This document shows, piece by piece, positions 30,791 to 40,400 of a stretch of DNA of 64,000 nucleotides. The translations under genes and the position numbers were made by a program. The stretch is from JALYXI01 sp963795835. Lineage in GTDB: Bacteria; Acidobacteriota; Terriglobia; Bryobacterales; Bryobacteraceae. The DNA lies in contig CAWCJC010000010.1 of the NCBI GenBank assembly GCA_963795835.1, positions 28,331 to 92,330 on the forward strand, given 5' to 3'. The notes beneath the pieces were generated by a model that saw nothing but the letters and a program-made list of their open reading frames with translations, was not told the origin of the DNA and searched no databases. Every line of letters starts with the position of its first letter. Position 1 is the first letter of the stretch.

Positions 30791-33517
30791 TCAGGACACC
30801 GGCTGCCGGATGGCCTCATTTACTTTTTCCATCAGGCGGCCGGACGTGTAGGGCTTCTGCAGGAATGAACTTAAGCTTTGCGAGCTAAATCGTCGGAGTA
30901 CCTCGCCCTCGTTGTAGCCGCTGCAAATAAGAATTGGCACGGCTGAGTCGTGCTCTCGGATTAGGCGGAAAGCAGCTTCTCCGCCCATTACCGGCATCAT
31001 CACATCCAGAATGACCAGGTCGAAAGCACCATGGTGTGACCGGAACAGATCTACCGCTTCCTGTCCGTTCGAAGCGAGTATAACCTGGTGACCGCTTTTC
31101 TCGAGCGTCTGGGCGGCGACCTTGCGGACGATCTCCTCGTCGTCAACCAACAGGATCTTCTTGCCGGCTTCGGTTTCGCCGGGTCCGGAGAGCTCGAACT
31201 CAGCACCGGCGACGTGGGCTAGTGGAAACAGAACCTTAAACGAAGTGCCCTTCCCGAGCCTGCTCGCCACACTCAGAAAACCTTTGTGCCCCCGTACGAT
31301 GCCGGAGACGGCGGCCAATCCTAAGCCGCGCCCCGTAAACTTCGTCGTGAAAAAGGGGTCGAACATCCTTTCTTGGGTGGTCTTGTCCATCCCCTTGCCG
31401 GTGTCCGTCACTTCCAAGAGAACAAAGACGCCCGTCTCAGCTCCACTTGAACCGAAGCCGGCCAGAGGCAGTTTGTCAGAGTCCACGGTAGTCGTTCGAA
31501 TCGTAATCAGGCCAGGAGCGCCTTCCATAGCTTCACTCGCATTAATGATCAGGTTCATCACTACTTGTTGGAGTTGACCGGGATCGCCTTCCACAAAGCA
31601 ATCGGGGTCGAGTTCGAGCTTGATCTCCACGTTCTTCTCCATGGATGGCTGAACTAAGCGGAGTATCTCGCGCACCAGCACGGATAAGTCTGTCTGGCTT
31701 ACCTGAAACCGGCCCTTTCCAGCAAAAGCGAGCATCTGCTGGGTAAGGTCTGCTGCGCGCTCGGCCGCGAGTACGATATCCTCCGCCACCGGGCGGTCTT
31801 CCTGACCAACCGATTCGCTCAAAAGACTGGCATTCCCAAGTATTCCGGTGAGTAAGTTATTAAAATCATGGGCTATGCCCCCCGCCATCACGCCGAGGCT
31901 TTCAAGCTTGGCTGTTTGCCTGAGCTCCTCTTCCGCTTTGCGGGCCAGAGTCACGTCCCTGGTAATACAGAGCACTCGATCCACGTTCCCCGCGCTACCG
32001 ATAAGAGGAGCAAGGGAAACGTCGATCAACATGGCGGTTCCCGAAGCTTGCTTGATGGAAGCGCTAAACTGAGTCGCCGAACCGGACACTGCGGTGGCGA
32101 ATGCGTCCAGAGCATTAGCCTGGTCCCGCTCGCGCCACAGATGGTTCCATGTAACAAGGCCGGGGTTTGTGCCCAGCTGCCGGCGCAGAGCCCTGGCTTT
32201 GTCGTTGAGGGGCATGGAATTGCCCTCCAGGTCGAGAACCTCAATACCATCAGGACTGCTTTCGATGACTCCGCGCGCCAGTTCCTCGCTTGCCTTTAGG
32301 ATCTCGCCGGCGTGCTTCTGTTCGTCGATATTGGTGTTCGTTCCGAACCAACGGGTAATTTCGCCAGATTCGTTGCGAACAGGATTTACAAGCGTTAAAA
32401 ACCATCGATAACTGCGATCCGCGCCGAGAAGAAGAAACTCCATCTCAAAAGGACTACCGCTGCTCAGAGCCGAGTTCCAGCGTTCGAGAACCTTCGGCAA
32501 CACATCCGGATGATGGACAGACTGCCAGCCCCAACCCTCCATCTCCTCGGGGGTTCTGCCGGTGTATTCAAACCACCGCTGGTTGTACCAGAAAATGCTG
32601 CCATCGCGGTGAGCCATCCACGCCAAATTTGGGATATTGTCGGCCATTGCGCGGAAACGGTTCTCGCTTTCGCGCAAGGCCAGTTCTGCTGCCTTCTGCG
32701 CTGTGGTTTCGCGAAAGTAAATCGAAATACCGCCATTTTCAATCGGATAGGCCTTAACGGAAAACCATCGCTGCCAAGGTTCGTATAAAAGCTCGAACTC
32801 GGTGGGAAGCCGGTCGTCCATGGCGCGCCGGTAATTCTGCTCGATGATCGTACCCGCGGCGGGCGCGAAAATATCCCAGAACATCTTGCCGATTAGCTCG
32901 TTGCCGTTCGCCCCCAGCAACTGTTCACCCGCGGCGTTTATATACGTGAACTCCCAAGCTGAATTGAGGGCAATAAACCCGTCGGTAATGCTCTGCAGCA
33001 ACGTCTGCAAACGTCGTTCACCAAGAACCCGCGCGGTCGTCTCGACGACGGTGACCAGGATACCGCCCACCTGTCCCGACTCATCCCGGATCGGGCTGTA
33101 GGAAAAGGTGAAGTAGCAGTCCTCTAGATATCCGTGTCTTTCGAGAGGCAAAAGCCAGTCTTCGGCGCCGCAGGGAATGCCCCTACGCACATCGGCGAAC
33201 ATGGGCCCAATAATGTCCCAGCTCTCTGCAAACGTGTCTCTCGTACTCCCGCCCAAAGCTTGCGGGTGCTTCGTAGTGCCAAGAATGGGCCGGTAGCCGT
33301 CATTGTAGAACTGGGTATATTGCTCCCCCCAGGCGATGTACATGGGGAACTTGGATTCCAGGACGACACTTACGGCGGTTTTGAGGCTTTGGGGCCAGCT
33401 GTCCACGGGGCCGACCGGTGTTTGTGACCAATCCAGCGAGCGCATGAGCGTCCCCATTTCGCCACCGCCCAGGAGGCACTTGGCGGGGTCAACGAAATCT
33501 GCTGTTTCGTGTCTCAC
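30791..33517 (-). CDS. Soluble multi-PAS hybrid histidine kinase with C-terminal receiver
   Basis: A 908-residue protein with no membrane helix. A PAS/GAF-like N-terminal region (about 20-165) is followed by three PAS domains (about 170-275, 285-400 and 410-520), then a HisKA-type kinase with His550 in GGIAHDFNNLL, N-box Asn659 (MNLIINASEAM), DTGKGM and RGLGLAAVSGI glycine boxes, and a receiver domain with Asp838 (LVILDVMMP) and Lys888. It should autophosphorylate on His550 and pass the phosphate to Asp838, where it may control another protein. The signal is cytoplasmic and unknown. No response regulator gene is adjacent. Confidence 0.93.
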   Translation of the reverse strand: MRHETADFVDPAKCLLGGGEMGTLMRSLDWSQTPVGPVDSWPQSLKTAVSVVLESKFPMYIAWGEQYTQFYNDGYRPILGTTKHPQALGGSTRDTFAESWDIIGPMFADVRRGIPCGAEDWLLPLERHGYLEDCYFTFSYSPIRDESGQVGGILVTVVETTARVLGERRLQTLLQSITDGFIALNSAWEFTYINAAGEQLLGANGNELIGKMFWDIFAPAAGTIIEQNYRRAMDDRLPTEFELLYEPWQRWFSVKAYPIENGGISIYFRETTAQKAAELALRESENRFRAMADNIPNLAWMAHRDGSIFWYNQRWFEYTGRTPEEMEGWGWQSVHHPDVLPKVLERWNSALSSGSPFEMEFLLLGADRSYRWFLTLVNPVRNESGEITRWFGTNTNIDEQKHAGEILKASEELARGVIESSPDGIEVLDLEGNSMPLNDKARALRRQLGTNPGLVTWNHLWRERDQANALDAFATAVSGSATQFSASIKQASGTAMLIDVSLAPLIGSAGNVDRVLCITRDVTLARKAEEELRQTAKLESLGVMAGGIAHDFNNLLTGILGNASLLSESVGQEDRPVAEDIVLAAERAADLTQQMLAFAGKGRFQVSQTDLSVLVREILRLVQPSMEKNVEIKLELDPDCFVEGDPGQLQQVVMNLIINASEAMEGAPGLITIRTTTVDSDKLPLAGFGSSGAETGVFVLLEVTDTGKGMDKTTQERMFDPFFTTKFTGRGLGLAAVSGIVRGHKGFLSVASRLGKGTSFKVLFPLAHVAGAEFELSGPGETEAGKKILLVDDEEIVRKVAAQTLEKSGHQVILASNGQEAVDLFRSHHGAFDLVILDVMMPVMGGEAAFRLIREHDSAVPILICSGYNEGEVLRRFSSQSLSSFLQKPYTSGRLMEKVNEAIRQPVS

Positions 33518-33620
33518 AGGAGTGCCGAACGTGTCCCTGAGTGGTACATGTCACGTTGTCGTACCAGCTTACCAGCGCAAGCCCCCGAGTTGATGTAGGG
33601 CGACGAAGGCGGAGGCCTAC

Positions 33621-34901
33621 TTATTGCGGCGGGGCAAGGATTTCAGTACCCATATAGGGTTGAAGGGCTTTGGGAATTCGAACGCTGCCGTCTTTTTGTT
33701 GATAATTCTCCAGGATTGCGACCCAGGTGCGGCCAACCGCCAAACCGCTCCCATTGATCGTGTGAAGATGCTCGGATTTCTTAGCCGCGGGCGACTTATA
33801 GCGAATATTTGCGCGCCTCGCCTGGAAGGCTTCGAAGTTCGTGCAACTGGAAATTTCCTTGTAAGCATTCTGGCCGGGAAGCCAGACTTCAATATCGTGT
33901 GTCTTCGAAGAGGAGAAGCCCATGTCGCCTGTGCAGAGAACCACCGTACGGTAAGGCAGGCCTAAGCGTTCAAGAATGTCTTCCGCATCCCGCGTCAGCT
34001 GGTCGTGTTGGTGGTTGCTTTGTTCCGGTGTGGTGAACTTCACCAGCTCTACTTTTTGAAACTGGTGCTGCCGGATAATGCCCCGCACGTCGCGCCCGTA
34101 GGAACCGGCCTCGCTGCGGAAGCAGGAAGTCGCGGCGCAGTAGGAGAGGGGAAGCTTCTGGGCATCCAGCGTTTCCTCGCGGTAATAGTTGGTGACAGGC
34201 ACTTCCGCCGTGGGAATCAGCCAGTAATCGGACTGCTCCAGCTTAAAAAGATCTTCGCCGAACTTGGGAAGATTGCCGGTTCCGTAGAGGCTGGCGGAGT
34301 TAACAATAAAGGGCGGCAGCATCTCAACATAACCATGTTCGCGGGTGTGGATGTCCAACATGAAGTTGGTCAGCGCGCGTTCCAGCCGCGCTCCCAGGCC
34401 CAGATAAAAGGCGAATCTTGCGCCCGTCACTTTGGCCGCGCGTTCGAAATCCAGGATGCCGAGCGCGGGTCCCAAGTCCCAGTGGGATTGCGGAACGAAG
34501 TCGAATTCCGGCGTTGTACCGGAGCGGCGGAGCTCCACGTTATCGTTCGCATCTTTCCCTACAGGAACGGTTTCCTGCGGCAGGTTCGGAATCCCCGCAA
34601 GCTGTTGGCGAAAGTCGTCCTCGAGCGTCGTTGCTTCTTTATCGAGAGTAGCGATTCGTTCCCCCATGGCACGGACCGCGGCTTGGGCTTCGGTCGTATC
34701 CTGGCCTTCCTTCCGCTTCGCCGCAATTTGCTGGGTGGCCGCGTTGCGCTGCGCTTTCAGCTCTTCAGCCTCTTGAATCGCGGCGCGGCGGCGTGCATCC
34801 AGCGCGCGAAATTGCTCGACGGGAAGATGATAGTTTCCGCGAGTCGCCAGGCGCGCGGCTATGTTATCCAACTGGGCGCGGAACGCCCCTACATCGTACA
34901 T
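33621..34901 (-). CDS. serS: Seryl-tRNA synthetase
   Basis: A 426-residue class II aminoacyl-tRNA synthetase. Residues 1-105 form the N-terminal coiled coil that binds the long variable arm of tRNA-Ser. Motif 2 is FRSEAGSYGRDVRGIIRQHQ, motif 3 is NGSGLAVGRTWVAILENYQ, and the ATP-facing TAEVPVTN loop and KTHDIEVWLPGQ segment are typical. The length is normal and the frame intact. It charges tRNA-Ser with serine. A 43-residue small gene lies 39 bases upstream on the same strand. Confidence 0.98.
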   Translation of the reverse strand: MYDVGAFRAQLDNIAARLATRGNYHLPVEQFRALDARRRAAIQEAEELKAQRNAATQQIAAKRKEGQDTTEAQAAVRAMGERIATLDKEATTLEDDFRQQLAGIPNLPQETVPVGKDANDNVELRRSGTTPEFDFVPQSHWDLGPALGILDFERAAKVTGARFAFYLGLGARLERALTNFMLDIHTREHGYVEMLPPFIVNSASLYGTGNLPKFGEDLFKLEQSDYWLIPTAEVPVTNYYREETLDAQKLPLSYCAATSCFRSEAGSYGRDVRGIIRQHQFQKVELVKFTTPEQSNHQHDQLTRDAEDILERLGLPYRTVVLCTGDMGFSSSKTHDIEVWLPGQNAYKEISSCTNFEAFQARRANIRYKSPAAKKSEHLHTINGSGLAVGRTWVAILENYQQKDGSVRIPKALQPYMGTEILAPPQ

Positions 34902-34940
34902 AGGGACTATGCTAGCAAGCGCGATTTCTTGATCAGCCGC

Positions 34941-35072
34941 TTACTCTTCTTCGTCGTCGGCGGGGACCGGTTCCAAGTCTTCGGCTTCGAAGATCTGGCG
35001 GCATTCCAGGCATTCCAGATAATCGACACCGTCTCTGCGGGCAATCATTTCGGTACGGGAGTGGTCGCACAT
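34941..35072 (-). CDS. Very small Cys/His protein, possible zinc-binding
   Basis: A 43-residue frame starting at the ATG 35072, with the N-terminal CDHSRTEMIARRDGVDYLEC, then CLECRQIF and an acidic tail ending DDEEE. The pattern Cys-x-His ... Cys-x-x-Cys resembles a single zinc ribbon or knuckle. The coding sense is supported by codon usage and by a clean gap between serS and the divergent hemB. I do not recognise a named family. Its place 39 bases upstream of serS, and divergent from hemB, hints at a housekeeping role, but no function can be given. Confidence 0.5.
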   Translation of the reverse strand: MCDHSRTEMIARRDGVDYLECLECRQIFEAEDLEPVPADDEEE

Positions 35073-35136
35073 AACGCGGTAATCGTTTCTATTTTAATGA
35101 ACCGGAGTGCTGTGTCAAGCGGCTAAAATTGGGGCA

Positions 35137-36105
35137 ATGCCCTTTCCCATTCATCGTCCGCGAAGGTTGCGCGCGTCTTTGCAGATGCGAGCACTGGTGC
35201 GGGAGACGCACCTGGAACCTTCGCAAATGGTGTTGCCGCTTTTTGTATGCCCGGGCGAGGGCTTGAAGCGCGAGATCGGCAGCATGCCGGGGAATTACCA
35301 GATGTCGGTTGACCACTTGGTGCGCGAGTGCGAAGAGGTGCAAGCGCTCGGTTTAGGCGGCATCATCCTCTTCGGGCTCCCGGAATCGAAAGACGAGTTA
35401 GCCTCGGGCGCTTATGCCGATGACGGAATAGTGCAGCGCGCGGTACGCGCCGTAAAAGCCGCAATCCCCAATCTGCTGGTGATGACAGACGTTTGCAACT
35501 GCGAATACACGAACCATGGTCATTGCGGGCTGGTGGTGGGCGAGGAAGTGGATAATGACGCGACGCTCGAGTGGCTGTCGCGCGCGGCGGTAAGTCATGC
35601 GAAAGCAGGCGCCGACGTTGTGGCTCCCTCCGATATGATGGACGGCCGCGTAGGGGCAATTCGAACCGCGCTCGATGCGGCAGGTTATTCCCATACGCCG
35701 ATCCTTAGCTATGCTGCGAAATTTGCGTCCGTATTCTACGGGCCCTTTCGCGAGGCGGCGGATTCGGCCCCGCAGTTTGGCGACCGCCGAAGTTACCAGA
35801 TGGATCCGGCCAATGCGCGGGAGGCGATGCGCGAGATCGAACTCGACCTGGAGGAAGGCGCGGACATGATCATGGTGAAGCCCGCGATGCCCTATTTGGA
35901 TCTGATTCGCGAAGCCCGCGTGCGGTTCGAGGTGCCCCTTGCGGCGTACCAGGTAAGCGGCGAATTTTCGATGATCGTGGCGGCGGCGGAGCGGGGGTGG
36001 ATTGACTATGACCGTGCGGTGCTCGAAAGCTTGACCAGCATCCGTCGGGCGGGGGCGGATTTCGTCCTGACATACTTCGCCAAGGCTGCGGCCCGGCTTC
36101 TATGA
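35137..36105 (+). CDS. hemB: Porphobilinogen synthase (delta-aminolevulinic acid dehydratase)
   Basis: A 322-residue protein that condenses two aminolevulinate molecules to porphobilinogen in tetrapyrrole synthesis. The zinc site cysteines are present at 120, 122 and 130 (MTDVCNCEYTNHGHC), and the Schiff-base lysines are Lys195 (SYAAKFASVFYGPFR) and Lys248 (MIMVKPAMPYLD). The presence of the three cysteines points to a Zn-dependent enzyme. The ATG at 35137 fits the family start MPFP...RPRRLR; an open frame 10 codons upstream is less likely. The stop overlaps the next gene by four bases. It supplies heme for the many cytochromes of this cell. Confidence 0.97.
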   Translation: MPFPIHRPRRLRASLQMRALVRETHLEPSQMVLPLFVCPGEGLKREIGSMPGNYQMSVDHLVRECEEVQALGLGGIILFGLPESKDELASGAYADDGIVQRAVRAVKAAIPNLLVMTDVCNCEYTNHGHCGLVVGEEVDNDATLEWLSRAAVSHAKAGADVVAPSDMMDGRVGAIRTALDAAGYSHTPILSYAAKFASVFYGPFREAADSAPQFGDRRSYQMDPANAREAMREIELDLEEGADMIMVKPAMPYLDLIREARVRFEVPLAAYQVSGEFSMIVAAAERGWIDYDRAVLESLTSIRRAGADFVLTYFAKAAARLL

Positions 36106-37049
36106 AGGCTTTAGGCGCCGCTGTGCTGTTCGTGGCGGGCCTGGTCGCTCTTACATTTTGGGGAATGCGGCCGCAAGTAAAGACGGCGCTTCCCACCGTC
36201 AATGAAGTCCCGAAGTCCACAGTTCCGGCCGAGGTGACCTATCCATGCCGCATCGTACCGCGCGAGAGCGTGTGGGCGAGCACGCAGGTAACAGGTCCCC
36301 TGGAAGCGGTGCTGGTGGATGTGGGGCAGATGGTGACGGATGGTCAGGTGCTGGCGCGAGTGAAATCAGGCGCGGCGGCGCCAGGGTTGGCAGCCATGGA
36401 AAAGAACGCGGCTGACGATCACGTCCGCCAGGTTACCGTACGGTTCAACGCGACGCGGGCCGAGGCAAAGCGTTGGCAAGCCGAAGTGTTGCGGACCCGG
36501 GCCGCCATGGCGCGGGCTGAGCCGGTGTTTCGCAAGCAGGAGCTGCTCAATCAGGCGGGCGCGACTCCTCGGTTGGTCTTCGAAAATGCACGCGCCGAGT
36601 ATGAGCGCGCGGCGCGTGAGTTGACTGCCGCGGAAGAAGCCTCGCGAGTGGCGGACAACGCGGCAGCACGCGCGGCAGATGAGTTAGCAGCCGCGCAGGC
36701 GATGTCGAAAGAGAAAGCGAGGGCCGCGGTGGAAGCGGTTGCGGGAATGGATACTGCGGAAATTCATGCGCCCGCGGCGGGGTTAGTGGTGGAGCGAAGG
36801 GTCCAGGTAGGGCAGGCAATCACAGAGGGGAATCGCGCGGAGTTGTTTCGGATTGCTCTCCACCCGGAACTGTTGCGCGCGGTGTTCGACAAATCCGCCG
36901 AACTGCGCGCCGGTCAGCCAGTTGCCATTCGATCAGGCGGCGTAGAAATCCGCGCGGTGGTGGGGCAGGGAAGTGGAGCGGATTTCGAGAGCCGCCTCGG
37001 GGCGGTGACCGCGGGTGGGGAGTGCGTGGGGGTGGTGCGGGTAAACTGA
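36102..37049 (+). CDS. HlyD/RND-type periplasmic adaptor without adjacent transporter
   Basis: A 315-residue protein with one N-terminal membrane helix (about 5-22), a biotinyl-lipoyl-like half (QVTGPLEAVLVDVGQMVTDG at about 66-85), a long alanine/glutamate-rich coiled coil at about 100-210, and the returning half DTAEIHAPAAGLVVERRVQV. This is the hairpin layout of membrane-fusion proteins of efflux pumps. It is shorter than usual and ends soon after the beta-barrel part. It overlaps hemB by ATGA, so the two are translationally coupled. No transporter or outer-membrane gene is next to it, which is odd. Its partner, if any, must lie elsewhere. Confidence 0.72.
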   Translation: MKALGAAVLFVAGLVALTFWGMRPQVKTALPTVNEVPKSTVPAEVTYPCRIVPRESVWASTQVTGPLEAVLVDVGQMVTDGQVLARVKSGAAAPGLAAMEKNAADDHVRQVTVRFNATRAEAKRWQAEVLRTRAAMARAEPVFRKQELLNQAGATPRLVFENARAEYERAARELTAAEEASRVADNAAARAADELAAAQAMSKEKARAAVEAVAGMDTAEIHAPAAGLVVERRVQVGQAITEGNRAELFRIALHPELLRAVFDKSAELRAGQPVAIRSGGVEIRAVVGQGSGADFESRLGAVTAGGECVGVVRVN

Positions 37050-37053
37050 AGTT

Positions 37054-37186
37054 ATGTTGAGCGAAGCTCAAGATCAAGCGAGTTTGGGAAGGGATGCTTG
37101 AATCGGAAGTTCGTGCGAACTACTTTGCCGACCTTTCCAGTCGGGAGAAGTATGTGGTTGAGCAGCATGGATTCGTTTTGGCGTGA
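37054..37186 (+). pseudogene. Short remnant of an unknown small protein (one frameshift)
   Basis: After the adaptor stop, an ATG at 37054 starts a frame that becomes RVWEGMLESEVRANYFADLS and ends at a TGA (37184-37186) after REKYVVEQHGFVLA. Removing one base near 37060 makes the run continuous over 43 residues. The first part resembles the N-terminus and the last part the C-terminus of longer membrane-associated proteins I recall only vaguely, as if the middle had been deleted. This family link is a weak guess. Confidence 0.25.
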
Positions 37187-37412
37187 GTAGTCAGCCGAAA
37201 GAGTTAAAAAGTTGCCGCCAATGCCGCGGCCTTTACCTCCGCCTCCGAATCCGCCGCCTCCTCCGAAAAAGTAGGTACGAGCCTTACAGCAGCTGTTAGA
37301 GAATCTCCGAACGCTCCCCCCAGCACGATCGCAGGAATCAACGCGAGTCCGCTTGAGGGACCCGCGGAGCAATTTCTGATACAACTGCATACAAACTACC
37401 TAATCTTCCTTT
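37187..37412. other. Intergenic region before the second TonB receptor
   Basis: About 225 bases without a supported gene. The plus strand contains a short proline-rich reading (MPRPLPPPPNPPPPPKK then stop at about 37250-37274), which may be the tail of a lost gene. An inverted repeat TTGAGC-GAA-GCTCAA lies just upstream at 37057-37071, inside the remnant, and has no T run. The promoter for the downstream receptor should be here, but I could not identify it with confidence. Confidence 0.35.
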
Positions 37413-40400
37413 ATGAAACTGATATCCTTCGTCCTCCTCCTCACCGCCACTGCCCTGGCCCAACTCCCCACAGCCCAAGTCACCGGCCTGATCACAGACG
37501 CCTCAGGCGCCGCCATCCCCGCCGCCGAGGTCGATCTCTTCAATCCCGCCACCGGCCTTCACACCCGCACGGCCACCAACTCTGACGGCAACTACGTCTT
37601 TCCGGTCGTTCAGCCCGCCACATACCAGATCACCGCCTCGAAAAATGGCTTCGGCACGTCCACCCGCCGGGGTGTCGAACTCGTCGTCAGCCAGGTCGCC
37701 CGCGTCGACTTCCAACTTACCGTGGGCACAGCCGCGCAGACCATCGACGTCACCGGCGCGCCACCTATTCTGGAAAGCTCCACTGCGTCCCTCGGCCAGA
37801 TCATCGAAACCAAACAGGTGGAAGACTTGCCCCTTAACGGCCGCAACTTTCTCGGACTCGCCAAACTCTCCACCGGCGTCCTGCCTCCCAAGCCCGGAGA
37901 CCGCGGTTCCAAGGGCGGCTCCTTCACAGCCAACGGAGTCCGCGCCCAGCTCAACAATTTCCAACTCGATGGCGTGGATAATAACGGCAAGATTGTCGAT
38001 CAGCAGAACAGCTCGCCCGTCGCCATTCAGCCCTCCATCGACGCGCTCCAGGAGTTTAAGATCGAAACCAACAACTATTCCGCGCAATACGGCTACTCCG
38101 CCGGCGCCGTCGTCAACGCAACCATCAAGTCTGGCGGCAACCGCTTCCATGGCGACGTCTTCGAATTTCTCCGCAACGATGTTTTTGACGCGCGCGATTA
38201 CTTTACCAGTCCGGCCGCCAAAAAGCCGGTTCTGCAGCGCAGCCAATACGGGGGAGTCCTGGGCGGCCCGGTCATCCGCAATAACACGTTCTTCTTCGTG
38301 AGTTATGAAGGAACCAGCCAGAATCTGGGAGAGACTCTCACCACCAACGTCCCCACAGCGGCGCAACGCAACGGTAACTTCGCGGGCTTGAACACGATTT
38401 ACGATCCTGCCACGCTTTCTCAAACTTCTACCGGTGCATTCACAAGAACCGCCTTCCCCGGCAACCTGATTCCCGCAAGCCGCTTCGATCCCCTCTCCGC
38501 CAAATTGCTCGCTCTCGAGCCCTTCGCCAATACCAGCCAGCCCGGATATAACTACGTCGTTAACCCCGTCCAAACGGATCGTGCGAATCGCGTTGACTCT
38601 CGCGGTGACAAACACATCTCCGATAAGGACCAACTCTTCGCCCGCTACAGCTACTTCACCGATACTGCCGTGAACCCGACGCTTTTCGCGGCCCCGCTCG
38701 CCGGCGGAAATTCCTCGCAGCAAGCGAACGTCCTGAATTCTGGACACGGTGTAGCTCTGGGTGAAACGCACATCTTTGGAGCCTCCCTCGTCAACGAATT
38801 CCGCGCTGGATTTAACCGCCTGAACTCCACGCTTTCCCCCTTTGGAACCGGCGTCACGCCCCAAAGCTTCGGGTTCCTCGGCATCCCGAATCAGGCGGGA
38901 ATCGTAGGCCTGCCCAACATCAGCATCTCCGGCTTCTCCAACCTGGGCGAAAACACTTCCCTGCCGAACGGAAAGATCTCCGAAGCTCTTACGTTCGAAG
39001 ATCACGTCTCCTGGATCAAGGGCAATCACACACTCACCATCGGCGGCAATTACCGTTGGGTGCGAAGTTACTTCGACGCTTCGAACTCCGCCCGCGGCTC
39101 CTTCAGTTTCTCGGGTGCGTTCACCAATAACCCCTCGGCCGCCGCGAATACAGGGTCCGGCTTCGCCGATTTCCTTCTCGGCATTCCCGCAAGCTCCGTG
39201 ATCAGCAACCTCCTCATCGGCGACCTTAGATATAAGTACGGCGGCTTCTTCTTTCAGGACGATTGGAAAGTTACTCCGAAACTCACGGTAAATCTCGGCC
39301 TTCGTTATGAGATCTGGAGCCAACCCATCGAGCGCAATAATCAACAGGCAAATTTTCTCCTGGATCAAAGAAAGCTGGTCTACGCCAGCAGCCGGGATCG
39401 ATCTCTGTTAGTTACGGACACCAACAATCTCGCCCCCCGCCTGGGTATTGCCTATCAGGTCAGGCCCTCTACCGTCATCCGAGCCGGCTTCGGCACCTTC
39501 TTTGCCGACGACCCCTTTATCGGCGCATCCAGCCGGCTTCCCGCTAACCCGCCTTTCGGTGTCCAAAATAGCTTCACCACGGACAATGTTCATCCAACGG
39601 TAACTCTCAGTGGAGGCTTTCCCGCTGACTCGTTGACGGGACCGGTCAATCCCGCCACGGTCACACTGTCCGCCTTCAATCCCGATTTCAAGCAAGGCTA
39701 CGTGTACCACTGGAGCGGCGGTATCCAACAACAATTCAAGGGCTACGTATTCGAAGCAAACTATGTGGGAACAAAGGGCACCCAGTTGCCCCTCACTTAC
39801 AACGTCAATCAGGCCATCGCCGGAGGCACTTCGGTTGCTGCCCGCCGCCCTTTTCCGGGATTTAACAACATCACTTATACGACCCCAATGGACGACACAA
39901 GTTACAACGGCCTGGAAGCCCGGGTTGAACACCGCTACGCCTCACGCTTTTCCCTTCTCGGCAGTTACACCTTCAGCAAGACGCTCGATATCGGGGGAGA
40001 ACAGCTGATCGGCGACCTCAACTTGCGCGACGTGAACAATGTGAAAGCCGAACACGCGCTCTCCACGCAGGATGTTCGCCACAGCTTTGTCGCCGCCGGC
40101 ACTTACGATCTTCCAAAGGTGCGTTTTATTGGAAAATGGCAGATTAACTCGATCTTCTCTTTGCGAACGGGCCAGCCCTTCACGCCGCAGCTGGGAGTCA
40201 GTTCCGCAAATACAGGTAACGCCAGGCCGAATCGGATCGCGAACGGCAACAATCAGCACTTGGTTACGAATTGGTTTGACAAAACGGCCTTTGCGGTGCC
40301 GCCGCAATATCAATATGGCAATGCCGGCCGCGACATCCTGACCGGTCCCGGCGCGGTAAATCTGGATTTCAGTCTGTTCAAGCGTTTCCCGGTCCGCAAG

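Noticed and set aside
37503..39368. A 621-codon open frame on the minus strand
   Set aside because: It is antisense to an intact TonB receptor and has no family features; it results from the C-ending codons of the receptor.
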